Part shown: positions 53,748 to 64,000 of the stretch, in pieces | Numbering within the stretch: the stretch's first letter is position 1 | How the letters are laid out: each line of letters starts with the position of its first letter | NCBI GenBank assembly: GCA_026119935.1 | Contig: JALRMH010000030.1 | Location: 124,001 to 188,000, forward strand | DNA: 64,000 nucleotides | Direction of reading: 5' to 3' | DNA from: Endothia cerciana | Taxonomy: Eukaryota; Ascomycota; Sordariomycetes; Diaporthales; Cryphonectriaceae | Notes under the pieces: generated by a model | Database searches by the model: none | Told to the model about the DNA's origin: nothing | What the model saw: only the letters and a program-made list of their open reading frames with translations | Translations under genes and position numbers: made by a program

Positions 53748-54250
53748 ATGAACAATCTCGAGGAGCACGAGTCCGACACCACATCCCTTGCCTCCTCTCG
53801 CGACGGCAATACTTTGGTCTCATCTTACAAGGACTGTACAGCTCGCGTCTGGGATACAAATCGCAGGGTCATCAAGTACCATCTCCGGGGACATGAAAAC
53901 TGGGTCAGATGTGCCGTGATATCCCTAGACGGGGGGCTCGTGGCATCAGGATCCGGCGACAAGCCCGCTAGGGTGTGGGACATATCGAGGCTTCCGCCCG
54001 TCCACGTCAATGCAGACGACGAAGGAGACACGAAGGAGACACGAAGCACCGGAATTTCTCTGGGCCAAAAGCTCGCAGCGACTGGGTCTATGGCGTCGTT
54101 TTGTTCCAAGACCGTCAGGTGGTGATAGGATGTAATTCGGGGCACGTGCTGTTCTTCAAGTTTTCAGAAAACAAGAGTCCGGAATTGTGAGGGTGGCACG
54201 ATTCAACGAAACACGGCAGAGAGTTGTCAAAGGCGCTGATGGGAAGCTTT
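53748..54250 (+). pseudogene. Broken WD40-repeat fragment
   Basis: From the ATG at 53748 the frame encodes about two WD40 repeats: SYKDCTARVWDTNRRVI and LVASGSGDKPARVWDISRL, with the GH of LRGHENWVRCAVISLDG between them. At 54021-54042 an 11-bp unit is duplicated, throwing the frame off. Reading with one copy continues sensibly into SDWVYGVVLFQDRQVVIGCN, another repeat. A second frame change near 54180 leads into VRVARFNETRQRVV before a final stop. Only a few of the usual seven blades exist and no N-terminal effector or NACHT part precedes. It is probably the C-terminal debris of an NWD-type (NACHT-WD40) gene, but an independent WD40 gene is possible. Confidence 0.65.
54021..54042 (+). repeat. 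Tandem 11-bp duplication (GAAGGAGACAC)x2 causing a frameshift
   Basis: Two perfect adjacent copies inside the WD40 coding remnant. The unit length is not a multiple of three, and reading with a single copy keeps the WD40 frame, so this looks like the inactivating slippage event. Confidence 0.85.
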
Positions 54251-54686
54251 TATGTCCATGACACTAAGGTAACATCTGTTTTTGAAAAGGGCCCACAATA
54301 AGGCTCGAAGCTATAAAATTTACGAAAACATTTGTATGTACAAGGTGTGGAAAGAGGAATTGCTAAAATAGCGAGCTAGACCTGACAGTAAAAGATCCAT
54401 TGAAGGAGATTTGCGAGACGTCAGAAAGAATATAGAGAATTTTCATGTCAAGCTGATCAACGGAGTCAACATTCACTGTTTCATTGGCAATCTCAGAAAT
54501 AGGTATCATGATGGGACAGAACAGAGAAAGTCGCGGGGGAGGGGGAGGATATGAAGAAGGAAGAAAAGGGTAAAGATGGGAGGAGAAGGGGCGCAGGCAG
54601 AAGAAAACAAAAGTATAAACATCAACCCCAGTTCGGGACACTCATGGGGAAATGGCCATATCCGGTGGAACCAGCACCTCGTCTCA
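54251..54686. other. Intergenic 54.25-54.7 kb
   Basis: 3' flanks of the WD40 relic and of the hypothetical gene; G/A-rich stretch at about 54535-54610. No gene seen. Confidence 0.5.
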
Positions 54687-55805
54687 TCATTTCTTGCCCA
54701 GGATCTTGCCGAAGAGTCGTTTCTTGCCCGGGCTGGCCGGTCCGCTATCGTCCACACCCCCCTTCCTCGCCGGCTTGCTGCTCACATCAGGCTTGGACGC
54801 CTTCCGCGGCCTGGCCTCCTCGTTCCGCATCCTCCACAACAGCCCCAGCAGACTGGCGACGATGAGCGCCTCCAGCTCGGGGTCCACGTCGGTCTGGAGC
54901 AACAGGGCGCCCTCGCTGTGGGGCTGAGAGAGTGAGAAGCCCACGCCGACGTTGTGGTAGATGGCCCGCATAAGGTGTTCGTTCGCCTCCTCAGCTGCGG
55001 AGAACGGGGGCCTCTTGCCGTCTGCGTCCTGCGCGTTGCTGGGCGTGACAGGTGAGCTTGGCGGGATCTCGACGAGTGAGTACCGCAGCATGCCTTGCTC
55101 GACCGGGTGTGTCTGCCACTGGAGCGTCCGTTCGTCATCCAACAGGCTGGGAACCGTGAATGTGAACCACGGGTTTCGGCTCGACCCAAATCTTGAGATT
55201 GTTGGCGGGACAGGAAACGACGTTATGAGGGGGATGTCCATCGTCGTCGAGCGCGGAGACATGGCGCAAGCCACAGCGCCTTCTTCCGTGTCGGGCCCAA
55301 GAGGAGGACTCGGTGGGATCGTAAGCCCAACTTCGGCGCCACTGCCATAAAGACTGCGCCGTTGCACGGTCGCCTTGGTTGCCAGGCCTGCAAGGCTGCC
55401 CTTCCTCCTGTGGCCCAGGTCCGGACCAGGGATAGAGCTTCTTGCCTCCAGGGCCTCAAAGTCTATCAGGTAGGAAACCTCACTGGCGCCCCTGCCGTCC
55501 CCGACTGGTTTCGTCATGAGACCGAAATTCGTCTTGAATCTGCTGCCGCCGAGGGGCTCGTCCTTCACGGCATTCTTGAACTCCCCCGTGAAGTCATAGA
55601 CAGGCAGGTGCGTGACTAGGTCATTGTGACTTGGCAGGTAGAGGACCCGACTGGTGAGTTGCGGCGGCGTGGGCCTGAGCTTGCGGCCGAGGAGCGCCTC
55701 GTACTGATCCGGAGCCGAGAGGGTGATGCCCCTCGCAAGAGGGTGCATCCGCGGGTCAGCGCTGTTGGATGCGGCAGCGATGGCGATAGCGCTCGCAGTC
55801 GCCAT
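54687..55805 (-). CDS. Conserved-looking fungal protein of unknown function
   Basis: 372 residues from the ATG at 55805; single exon. Ordered regions are visible at about 20-75 (HPLARGITLSAPDQYEALLG, then VLYLPSHNDLVTHLPVYDF), at 200-250 with PWFTFTVPSLLDDERTLQWQ, and at 295-340, ending in a hydrophobic helix LEALIVASLLGLLWRM. The C-terminus is basic (KKRLFGKILGKK). Pro/Ser-rich linkers separate them. There is no signal peptide, and no family or catalytic motif is recognised. The sustained GC-rich codon use and absence of stops across 1.1 kb support a real gene. A helix plus basic tail could mean peripheral membrane association (inference). Confidence 0.75.
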   Translation of the reverse strand: MATASAIAIAAASNSADPRMHPLARGITLSAPDQYEALLGRKLRPTPPQLTSRVLYLPSHNDLVTHLPVYDFTGEFKNAVKDEPLGGSRFKTNFGLMTKPVGDGRGASEVSYLIDFEALEARSSIPGPDLGHRRKGSLAGLATKATVQRRSLYGSGAEVGLTIPPSPPLGPDTEEGAVACAMSPRSTTMDIPLITSFPVPPTISRFGSSRNPWFTFTVPSLLDDERTLQWQTHPVEQGMLRYSLVEIPPSSPVTPSNAQDADGKRPPFSAAEEANEHLMRAIYHNVGVGFSLSQPHSEGALLLQTDVDPELEALIVASLLGLLWRMRNEEARPRKASKPDVSSKPARKGGVDDSGPASPGKKRLFGKILGKK

Positions 55806-56267
55806 GATGTGAATCGTCACAGGGCGGTCGACTCTGAAAGAATCGAGGCTCTTGGATATCTGAGGTAGCCAACAGGGTCAAGAAACAAGCCGAGCGTCAT
55901 CTCTCAGGCGGCCAAGAGTGGCTGCTCTCGCAGAAGCGGCGGCGACGAGGTCATTGACACCGGCCGGAGGACAGGACAAAGCCCCCCTCTGGAAGCAAGG
56001 GGATGTCATGGCATCAGGCACGTGCCGTCCACCTTTGTGGCTTGCCCGGGAATGAAACCGGCCGATGGTGGAATGCATGGCCGGGCCACCAATCGGCATT
56101 GTGGAGTAGGCATCAGACGACAATGGCCAGCGGGGGCCGGCAACATCGGCTACTCTGACGGAGCCTGCTTTTCAATATAGTACGGGCGTTGGCGACGACA
56201 TGCAAGAGCTATGTTACCCTCCAGGCACAACCTCAGCAACGGCATGGACCCGGAGTCCTGATATCCT
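55806..56267. other. Intergenic, upstream of the hypothetical gene
   Basis: About 460 bp with no gene seen; promoter of the 54.7-55.8 kb gene and 3' flank of the DUF4267-like gene. Confidence 0.5.
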
Positions 56268-56786
56268 TCAGTAGTGAAGCGCATGAAAGGCCGCCCGCTC
56301 GCCATATGCCCTGAACGCCCTCCAGCCCGCCCAGCTCCCAAGCCCAAGGAAGCCACCGATCCAATGGCCCAGGGCCTTATGCCTAAACTCTCTCCCTCCG
56401 TGATACCAGATGATGAAGCCATCACCAAGCCCCGCAAGCGCCATAACCCCGGCAACTATGGTGACCCCCGCGGCGCTGCCTTCGTATTGAAGCCCGATCA
56501 GCGCCAGGCCGTACGTGATCTCCCGTATACCCTTGAGGTACATCAGCGGCGAGACGTCTTCGGCCTCAGGAGCACCCTCGTCGGGCGACGAGGGCGTCTT
56601 CTCTAGTGGGCTGGATGCTTGTCGAGCCGATGGGGGTGGGAGGCCAAATCGTCGGTATTCTTGGCGAGGGCGGAAAATGGCGTGGGCGCCCAGCCCAAGG
56701 CTGGCGACGCCGATGATATAAGCATTGATCGGGGAATATGCGCCTCCAGTCTGCATCGTTGTAGTGACCGCGTGACTTCTTACCAT
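56268..56786 (-). CDS. DUF4267-like small membrane protein
   Basis: 172 residues from the ATG at 56786 (a second in-frame ATG lies ten codons on). Four membrane segments are visible: INAYIIGVASLGLGAHAIF, then after a Pro/Ser loop GIREITYGLALIGLQYEG, GVTIVAGVMALAGLGDGFII, and a C-terminal IGGFLGLGSWAGWRAF. The conserved KGIREITYG...GDGFIIW arrangement matches the fungal DUF4267 family, whose function is unknown. Length is typical. Single exon. It lies tail-to-head behind the HELVH gene on the same strand. Confidence 0.75.
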   Translation of the reverse strand: MVRSHAVTTTMQTGGAYSPINAYIIGVASLGLGAHAIFRPRQEYRRFGLPPPSARQASSPLEKTPSSPDEGAPEAEDVSPLMYLKGIREITYGLALIGLQYEGSAAGVTIVAGVMALAGLGDGFIIWYHGGREFRHKALGHWIGGFLGLGSWAGWRAFRAYGERAAFHALHY

Positions 56787-56880
56787 GAAATTGGTTTTAG
56801 CAATAATAAAGATGTTGCTCGGAGTCAGCGGGCTTGAGAAACTTTAGAAGACAAGCTTACGTCGCATTAAGCTGACAGCC

Positions 56881-58217
56881 CTAACCCTCTTCCAGGGGCC
56901 TTTTCATACATAGTAATATCCTCTCGGTCCCCGGGGGGCGGGGGGGGGGGTGGTTGTGTTTAGGGGGTGGTCTTCCCTTTTTCTTCTCCCTCTTCTTCCT
57001 CTTCTTCCTCTTCTCCCCCTTCTTCCTCTTCATCATACGGGCGGCTTCGCAGGTACTCATCCTCGATATACAGTATCCCATCTGCAGGGACAGGACCTTG
57101 TCGCAATCCTCAGTGTCAACCAATGTGGACAAGGCTATTGGATTCCTAAAGGAAGTCGGGCTGCACCTACCGAAGCGGAGTAGAGAACTTATACTCCCGA
57201 ATCGCACCGGGTAGGCATACCCGTCTTCTTTCAGGAGTGTGTAATAGTCCACTGACAGGGGGCTCGGCGACTCCAGCAAAGGCCTCTCAAAGACCGTATC
57301 GGCCAGGTGCCGGTCGAGAACGCCACCGAAGAAACGATGCTCCCAGTAATTTCCGGACTCGCCTTCAGGGTCGTCGGGCTCACGCAGTGGTCGGAAGCCA
57401 CAGCCTGGGGGTGTGAGTTGGCACTCGTGCGGCCGAGGGGTGCTGCTGATCATGAAGCGGAAACAGTGCACGAGCTCGTGTGCCAGCGTCATCGCAAGGT
57501 GCAGAGAGTACAGGTCCACGAGGGCGGCCCACGAGGGCTGCTGAGGCTGAGGCCTCGCCCTCGAGCAAGCTTCAGCTTCATGTATAATGTTGACGCTCTG
57601 TACAAAGGTGTGAGCAGGTCAGGATCGAAAGCAATCCCATGACTCAAGAACCCGTATGGCAGCTCATTCTTGAAAGAACAGAAAGAACACAAAAGTATTA
57701 ACTGCTCTCGGGCTGCCGGGGAGAGGGAGGGGTTGGGGTGCCTTACCAGGATCTGCACATTGATCTCGGCATGTGAAGGTTTCCACTCATGAGGTGCTCT
57801 TGCGTTGCCCACTTGGATAGACCATGCGTAAGTATCTGGAATATGAGGGTAGTGACCGAGAGTGATGGCTGGAATATCTCCTTGGCATAGGTATGAGATG
57901 AATTGATCAATGCACTGCTCCGGGGTCAATTCTGTTCGACTTCCAAACTCTTGCTGGCCGATGTTTATCCTGATGGTCTCCTCGCTTATGTCCCTGAGGA
58001 TCTCTCTGGACCTCTGGCTACATAGCCAACTTACAGCCAGTTCCAAAGCACCAACAAGAGTTTGGTATCTTGATGAGGCAGTGGAACTGGACAGCGGGAG
58101 GTTTTGGCGAGGCAGTTGTTCGAGCAGCGAAGCACTTTTGTCTGGCAGCCGCTCCTGTATCTTCTCAGCGAGATGCTGGAGATGAACCAGAGAGATTCGT
58201 CGGATGTCTTGGGCCAT
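56881..58217 (-). CDS. Uncharacterised protein with HELVH (zincin-like) motif, frame conflict inside
   Basis: Exon 1 is 58217-57747 (157 codons from MAQDIRR), then a 78-nt intron (GTAAGG...TTCAAG) and exon 2 from 57668 (NELPYGFLSHGIAFDP). The C-terminal half, ending at 56881, contains LAMTLAHELVHCFRFMIS, a zincin-type HExxH helix. WEHRFFGG follows ~45 residues on, which may supply a third ligand or Glu. Between LYRASTLYMKLKLA and DLYSLHLAM the frame changes near 57515-57545 with no proper intron. A 10-bp unit recurs there at 13-bp spacing. The gene is thus either recently broken or spliced in a way I cannot see. The tail is Lys-rich (GAAGAG repeats) and may be readthrough of a missed intron. 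No family is recognised; peptidase activity is inference. Confidence 0.55.
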
Positions 58218-59504
58218 GATGAACAAAAAGTTGGTGATGAGGCCGGTAGAGAGCTTCGCAATGCTGTGGATGGTGGCACACAAAGAAAATGGCAAAGAGT
58301 GTTAAGTTCGTGGACGATATTAGGCAACACAGAAAGAAAGCAAAATTATTGGAGCTTTGGTGAAAACCTTCATCACCGCCTACGAAGCTATCGTCGACCA
58401 CAGGCACCTCACCAATAATGCTGGAATCTCACTTCAGCAGGGAGGATGCTTGGATCTTGCGGTGATACAGAAGGTTTGCGCCAACTCAACAGCAGCATGA
58501 TATGCTTAACCCAGAACCATGAAGCAGATATTGTCCTCCATAGTTCCCAGCATAGGGATGTTGCACCTCTACAGATCTTGGGATATTTGTTCATAAGCAG
58601 CATGTAAGTCATCCTTGGTTCTCGCCATACTGAGCTGAGGCATGAGCTTTGCGAGGCACTTCCCAGGTAGGTTTCCTAGTTATGATAACAAGAGTGCCTG
58701 CCTATACCATGAACGATGATTCTCTTGGGTACCGTAATCATGTAAATCAGAGAAGCCCCTTGCTCCAGCCTTCCAAGGGTTTGCTTCCTCACGCTGTCCC
58801 CTGAATCAAAGTGAGATCTCTGTGTTCTGGGCAGCAGTCCCACGTCTCTGGTAGCGTGTACGGAGGGAGGTCGTGTCTGGCCGTCAGGAGGGCCGGGCAG
58901 CTGGGGGCACAGGAGATAGATAGACAGACGGGCAGACAGGCCCTAAGTCCCGTTCCCACACAAACAACCACCCGTGCAGCAGCCACCCTCGCCGGTGGCA
59001 GCGGTCAAGGCGTCTCGCCCCGTCATCCAAGAGCTCACGAGGGCCATCCCGGCATGTCGACCAAGACCAAGACTGTTCAGAACAAACAAATATGATTATG
59101 CCTGCGTGGCCCAGAGGCTCACTGCTGAAACGCCTGTCTCCTATTTTCCCACTTTCCATGGTATGGGGGGTTTTTTTTTTCTATTTTTTTTCTCTCTCAC
59201 AGTCCATCGCGAGGCCCAACATCTAGATAGCAACAAGCCAGACCAGAATACAAAGCAAGCAATGCACCGCCGCCATGTTCGCTAGCGCCATCCCGATCGC
59301 CCCATCTCTACTTCAGAGGTCTCTCCGTGATGAGTCTCTATGAGTAGTTTTCCACCAACTCCGAACGAAAAACCAGGCCGTCGGTAGGCCGTGATCCTGT
59401 AGTACTGAAAAATGGAACACCCTCGGACCAGGAAGGCCAGACGGTGATACGATAACCCCCAATCAGAAAGGCGGGTACTAGATTGCGAACCCCGGCGAGG
59501 CTCC
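58218..59504. other. Intergenic 58.2-59.5 kb
   Basis: 1.3 kb between the HELVH gene's upstream side and the 3' end of the KDM5-type gene. Nothing gene-like was recognised; T-run at about 59168-59190. Confidence 0.5.
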
Positions 59505-62500
59505 CTAATCCCCATCCAGCAGCGCATCCATCCCGTTTCTCTCGCTCTCCAGGCTGTCAGCCGTGATCTTCTCATCACCTGTCTGCTGGGCGGCGACACC
59601 TTTGCCTTTGTCATCCTCGTCATCCTGATTCACCATGTCGGCAAACATCTGATCCACGTCCCCATCATCCACACCGTCATCTGGGCCGCCGGCGCCGGGC
59701 ATTGCCGAGCCACCAACGGGGAACGAACCTGGTCCAAATATCTCCTCGACCTTCTTGCGCCCTTCGGTGGTTTTGGACAACAGCTCAAGGGTCTTCTGGC
59801 GGCCTGCCTCAGTCATCATGAAGTTATTCAGCGCGGTGCTATCGTCAGCCGGCCCTCGCAGGAAGCGATCTTCCATGGATTGGCCGGCACTACTATCGCC
59901 CATCATCTGTGATCCGCCGGCAGAGGGGAGGAAGAAGCCCGGATGGATATTGGAGTTGCTGGAGTCCAGGTCCATCGATTCGGGCCGGAGCATCGGCCCA
60001 GAAGAGTCCGCCCGACCATATGGGTGGCCGTGATGAGCCGACGAGCCAGTCGACTCGGGACCGCGTGATGGATGAGCGTGCGAGCTGCTGGCGACGGACA
60101 GGCCTGGAGTCTGCGGTTGTGACGACGTGCCCCGCTGGTAATATGACGCGTAGCTGTGCACGCCGGGACTGGTCGCCTGGCCACCCGTGGACGTGCCAGA
60201 GGTGGCATGCTGCACAGCCTGAGCGGCCATCTCAGCATTCTGGCGCTTGCGCTTGAGACTGAGTCCTTTGCTTTTGACAGCCTCTGGAAGGTCATCGACG
60301 TCAGTAACGCCGTGCTGTAACAGGAGCCTGTCGAGCTTCGTCGGCCGAGGCTTGCGGGTGCTCTTCGATACTTCGATGACCGGCGGCGGTTCCGGAGCGA
60401 CAGGGCTCCACTTGTGCAACTCTTGGCGGAAGAAATTCGTCTCGTCGGCGAGAAGGATTTCGGCGCCCTCAATCTTCCGCAAGTAGAATCGCTGCGTCTC
60501 GGCTTCATTCCTGGTTGACAAAACCGGGTTGCAGTAGGCTGCAACATGATTCCGGAAGGCCTGTGCATTGTCGATGATCTTCTTGAGCAGCTCTTCTTCT
60601 TCAGGCTGGAACGGCAGGCCCGGTATCTCATCATACCACTCGGCGAGGTCCTCGAGCTTCGGCCTTGCGGCGTCGCGGGGAATCTTCACCCGCCAGTCGC
60701 AGATGGGGCACGTGTACTTGTCTTCCTCCTTCACCTTGCCGCGCGCGATCTTCAGGCATTTGCCATGGTACCTAGATGGGGGGTCAGCTGCTGATCAAGA
60801 TGCCAAAGACAGGATGAGGGCTGACCATTCGTGACACAGCTCACACTCAATCATCATGCCGGCCTCGACCCTGCGACAGATGCAGAACACCTCCCGGAAC
60901 TTGGGGTCGTCCCACCTGTACACCCCCCCTCCCGCCTTTTCCTTATCAGGCGAGGGTTCGCGGGAGGCCGGTTCCGCTGGCAACCGTGGCTTGTCCCTGG
61001 AGATATCGAAGCAGTCGACATTGCGCTCCAGGACAGCCTCCATGTGACTCTTCAGGATGTGCAGTGGCGCGTTGGTCTTCCCGAAGAGCTTCTTTCCCTT
61101 ACGCATCCAGTCCTCGTGGCGGCGCTGCTCCTTTTCCAGGTCCAGGGTCCCTGCGGGCTTGGACTGCAGGTCCTCAAGCATCTTCATGACTTCGGAAACC
61201 TCCGCGTATTTCGGCCTCTTGCGGACGTCCTCAGTTCGAGAGCGTGCATTGAGATCGCTAATCAGCCGCAGGGCTTCCCGGTGCTTGTGCAGTATCTGGT
61301 CAACCTGCTCCAGCGTCGTGGTTGATACGGGGAGCAGGTGCTGTGATGCCTGGTTAGACAGGGCCTCGAGCTGTTGGTAGTGGATAACGTCGCCTTCCAT
61401 GACCTCCTTGGCCTTCTTCTCCCATGCGAAACCCTGGGTCAGCTGGTCCACATAGTAGGCCAGGTGGTCGTTGTAGCTCTCGATGCCGATGCGCTTGGCT
61501 TCATCGATCAGCTCGGTGACTTCAGTGAAGGACATGAAGACGCCACGGCTCTCCTTGGCCTTCTGGTTCCACTTCAGCTTGTCAAGCACCTTGGACAGCG
61601 TGTCCATCTCCTCCAGGTCAACGTTGAAGCCAGTGCCCTCCTCGAGCAGTTCTTCCACCGACTCTACGTGGTGCATGGACGGGTGGTCGATCACATTCCT
61701 GGCGTTCTCCCGGAAGGCCCTGATGGCGTCGGACCTGTCCTTCAGGAGCTGGATCTCTGGGCACTCGAAGCCAATCTGCTCCGCCTCATCCACGAGTCGG
61801 TCTATGTTGGAGAGCTTTCGCATCTCGCGCTCTCGTTCGTCTTGTTGTGCGTTGCTCGACTTGCGCAGTCCTGCTTGCCAGGCCTTCTCGTTCTTTCGGC
61901 GGTTCTGTTGCTTGCGGATCGTGTAGTTGGTTGCCTCTTCGACCCAGCGGTTACAACGGTCAACAAAATTGCGCAAGATAGGGAGGGTTTTGAGTTCGTA
62001 CGGTATGCGTTCACCCTCGTTGAGTAGGTTGCGCAAGGTCTTCAGGGAAGGCGTCGGCTCCTCCTCGAGAACCTTGTCGTACTTCTCCTCCCAGATCTCA
62101 GGCACGCTTGCCTTCTCCAAGACCTTCTTGTTGGTTGCGGCAATGGCGTCGTCCGCTTTTCTGTAGACGAGTTGGTGACCCTTCCCGGAGAACCGCTGAG
62201 CCTCTGGCATGTCGCAACACGGCTGGCTCCCTGCATGCGAAAGACAGTATACCTTGCCGGACTTGAGACATTTGAACCGTGACAGGTAGGCAAACGCCTT
62301 GCAGTAAGCACAGGAGTACTCCTCCTCGGGGACATCAACGTCGTCGAGCTTGAGGGCCAAGGGGCACGGCTCTTCGCCCTCCCCGCCGAGAGTGCACTGG
62401 TGGGGAGGCGAGGTGAGGTGCTTGACGACGAAAGCCTCGCGTCCGGCGGCCTCGCGACTATGGATGCGCTGTAACGCAGGCGCAAGCCACTTCGCCGTGT

Positions 62501-64000
62501 GGATCGTCAAGCCGTTGCTCGTCGTCCCCTCGGCAGCGGTCCAGAGCAGCTCGTCGTGCGAGAAACAGGGCTGCCGCCGGTAGGCTTGCAGCCGCTCGAC
62601 CCCGTCGAGGCCGAAGGGCTCCCAGTCGCAAGGTGCGAAGTTGACAGCCTCGTTGAAATTGAACCCATGATTGAACCCGGCGTGATACGCCTTGGGAAAG
62701 GTGATGACAAACTGGCCAGCGCGCTGGTCTGCGGCGAAGACGCGAACACCAGCCTTCTTCAGCTGGTCGGGGGTGAGGAGGGTGACAAGCTGGAACAGGA
62801 GATCCGGGTTTGTCTCGAACAACTCGGGCACGGCGTCCTTCATAGCCTGTTCGAATTTCTCCGTGTCCGATGCGGGGATGCCGTACCACGTCTTGGTCGC
62901 GCCGAAGTGCTGATAGTTTGCGGAGTAGGCGTAGTGGTCCTCGTTGTGCCAGCAGAACGTGGAGAAGGTCATGCCGACGTAGACCCAAGGTACCGTCATG
63001 CCCGAGATGTCCGACTTGATATGCCTGAAGAGGCTGTCCTGATGGTAGGGGAGAACATTGAGATTCCATGGGTCGGTCGAGTAAGGGTTCGTCGGTTGCT
63101 TCTCGATCGTCGGGAAGCCGGACCCATGGGTCGTGCAGTGGATGTCGGCGCCGTATTCGACCTGAACCTCCTCGTCCACATCCGTCACGAGGCGCCAGAA
63201 TTCGCGTTCCACGTCGTCCTCCGTGACAGGCCTGGTGCACCCCAGCACCGGGTCGAATGGCATCCTCTTCTCGAAGTAGCCATGTTTGAAGTCGGCAGCC
63301 TTCTCCTGGAACTGACGCAGGGAGTATAGGCCGCCTTCCTCGAATCCAAATTGACCATCGCCGACAAGACACCGGGGGCAGTTCCAGTCGGTGTCCGGCT
63401 TGGACTTGAGGGGTGGGTCCAGGCAGGTACCGTGATATGCATTGTCACACGACTCGCAGAGTGCAAGAAAGCCAGCCTCTTCAGCCTTACCACACTGCGC
63501 ACACTTCTGTGGATTTCGCCTGTCAATAACCAATACGGCAACAGCACCCAGGTTACGAGGGGCGCGGGGGTCGACTCACCTCTCCAGGCTGGGCAGCTGA
63601 TGTCTCGTCCCTGGGCAGCCTGGGCATCGGCCGGAACATGGACATGTGGGATCCAGCGACAGTCGGGACGGCTTCTGCAAGTCAAGTTCGCATTAGCCGG
63701 ATTGAATCTCGCCAATGAGGAGCCGCACCACTCGGGGACCCCTGCAGCAGCCCAAAGAAGTATCCTTGGGGCATGCTGAGATGCCATGGCTCGGCGCAGA
63801 AGAAAAGTCGAAAGCCCTTTGTCGGAGTCTCTGCTGCTCCCACTCAATCGCCCCCAGCGTGCTTTGAATTGAGCTTCTGGAGGTGTGTGGCCCCGGGCAG
63901 AGATCACCGATCAGCAGCAGACAGAGGGAGGACTGATTCGGGGCGTGGACGCCACCCACTGCGGTCAGGCCGCAGCCCACCGCCACCATAAGCTGACACA
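59505..64000 (-). CDS. KDM5: KDM5/JARID1-type histone H3K4 demethylase, 5' end outside window
   Basis: Clear exons are 63506-60826 and 60771-59505 (54-nt intron joining LCHEW/YHGKCLK), plus a probable upstream exon 63674-63580 (73-nt intron joining GE/KCAQCGK). About 1,315 residues are visible. In order: PHD finger 1 (KCAQCGK...LCESCDNAYHGTCLDPP); JmjC domain with iron ligands in CWHNEDHYAYSANY and HAGFNHGFNFNEAVNFA; a C5HC2 zinc finger; the PLU-1 helical region; and PHD finger 2 (FCICRRVEAGMMIECELCHEW). The C-terminal part is low-complexity and acidic. This is the JARID1/KDM5 architecture; the JmjN and ARID domains must lie beyond 64000. It removes methyl groups from H3K4 in chromatin. All catalytic residues shown are intact. 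From 63580 to 63990 all three frames are open, so the upstream exons are uncertain. Confidence 0.93.

Noticed and set aside
62458..63372. 304-codon minus-strand and 276-codon plus-strand frames over the JmjC region
   Set aside because: Shadow frames of the KDM5 exon, whose own frame carries intact JmjC motifs.
1..64000. tRNA genes, rRNA genes and CRISPR arrays
   Set aside because: No B-box (GGTTCGANTCC or its complement) with a matching cloverleaf was found, no rRNA-like sequence, and no regularly spaced repeats.

Overview
The window is nuclear DNA from a filamentous ascomycete (Pezizomycotina, most likely Sordariomycetes). Genes are GC-rich, and most are interrupted by short GT-AG introns of about 54-160 nt. 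Gene families typical of these fungi are present: HapX with four cysteine-rich regions, 2OG-Fe(II) oxygenases, DHA1 and ACS-type MFS transporters, a CorA-like membrane protein, an OTT_1508-type deaminase, and relics of STAND/NLR-type and WD40 genes. Exon joins were read by hand from splice consensus, reading frame and family similarity. No database search was possible.

Layout. 1-5.3 kb: 3'-truncated very large intronless gene (minus). 5.3-10.8 kb: long non-coding interval. 10.8-13.0 kb: hapX (minus), with two SreA-type GATA sites upstream. 15.0-19.6 kb: housekeeping block of COG2 (plus), mitochondrial ribosomal protein L1 (minus) and, divergent from it, cytosolic glutamyl-tRNA synthetase (plus). 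20.3-25.2 kb: possible metabolic mini-cluster of two 2OG oxygenases around an ACS-type transporter. 25.2-31.5 kb: accessory stretch with a CorA-like gene, an NTF2-like gene and two small ORFs. 31.8-34.4 kb: SRP54 (minus) and a small NIF3-like protein (plus). 34.4-36.3 kb: decayed region with an AT-rich island, an aldo/keto-reductase relic and a truncated glutaminase-like fragment. 37.2-42.6 kb: SDR, DHA1 transporter and a Gag-like single ORF. 45.2-46.5 kb: PAP2 lipid phosphatase. 46.9-48.2 kb: a four-exon gene for a secreted protein made of two 8-cysteine modules. 49.4-54.3 kb: intact deaminase gene flanked by a broken STAND N-terminal fragment and a broken WD40 fragment. 54.7-58.2 kb: three poorly characterised genes, one with an HELVH motif. 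59.5-64.0 kb: KDM5/JARID1-type histone demethylase, 5' end outside the window.

The most striking item is the secreted cysteine-rich gene at 46.9-48.2 kb. Both modules share the same cysteine spacing, and an intron falls at the same place (inside the C-x-C) in each, which points to internal exon duplication. The deaminase flanked by NLR-type debris is the second locus worth attention.
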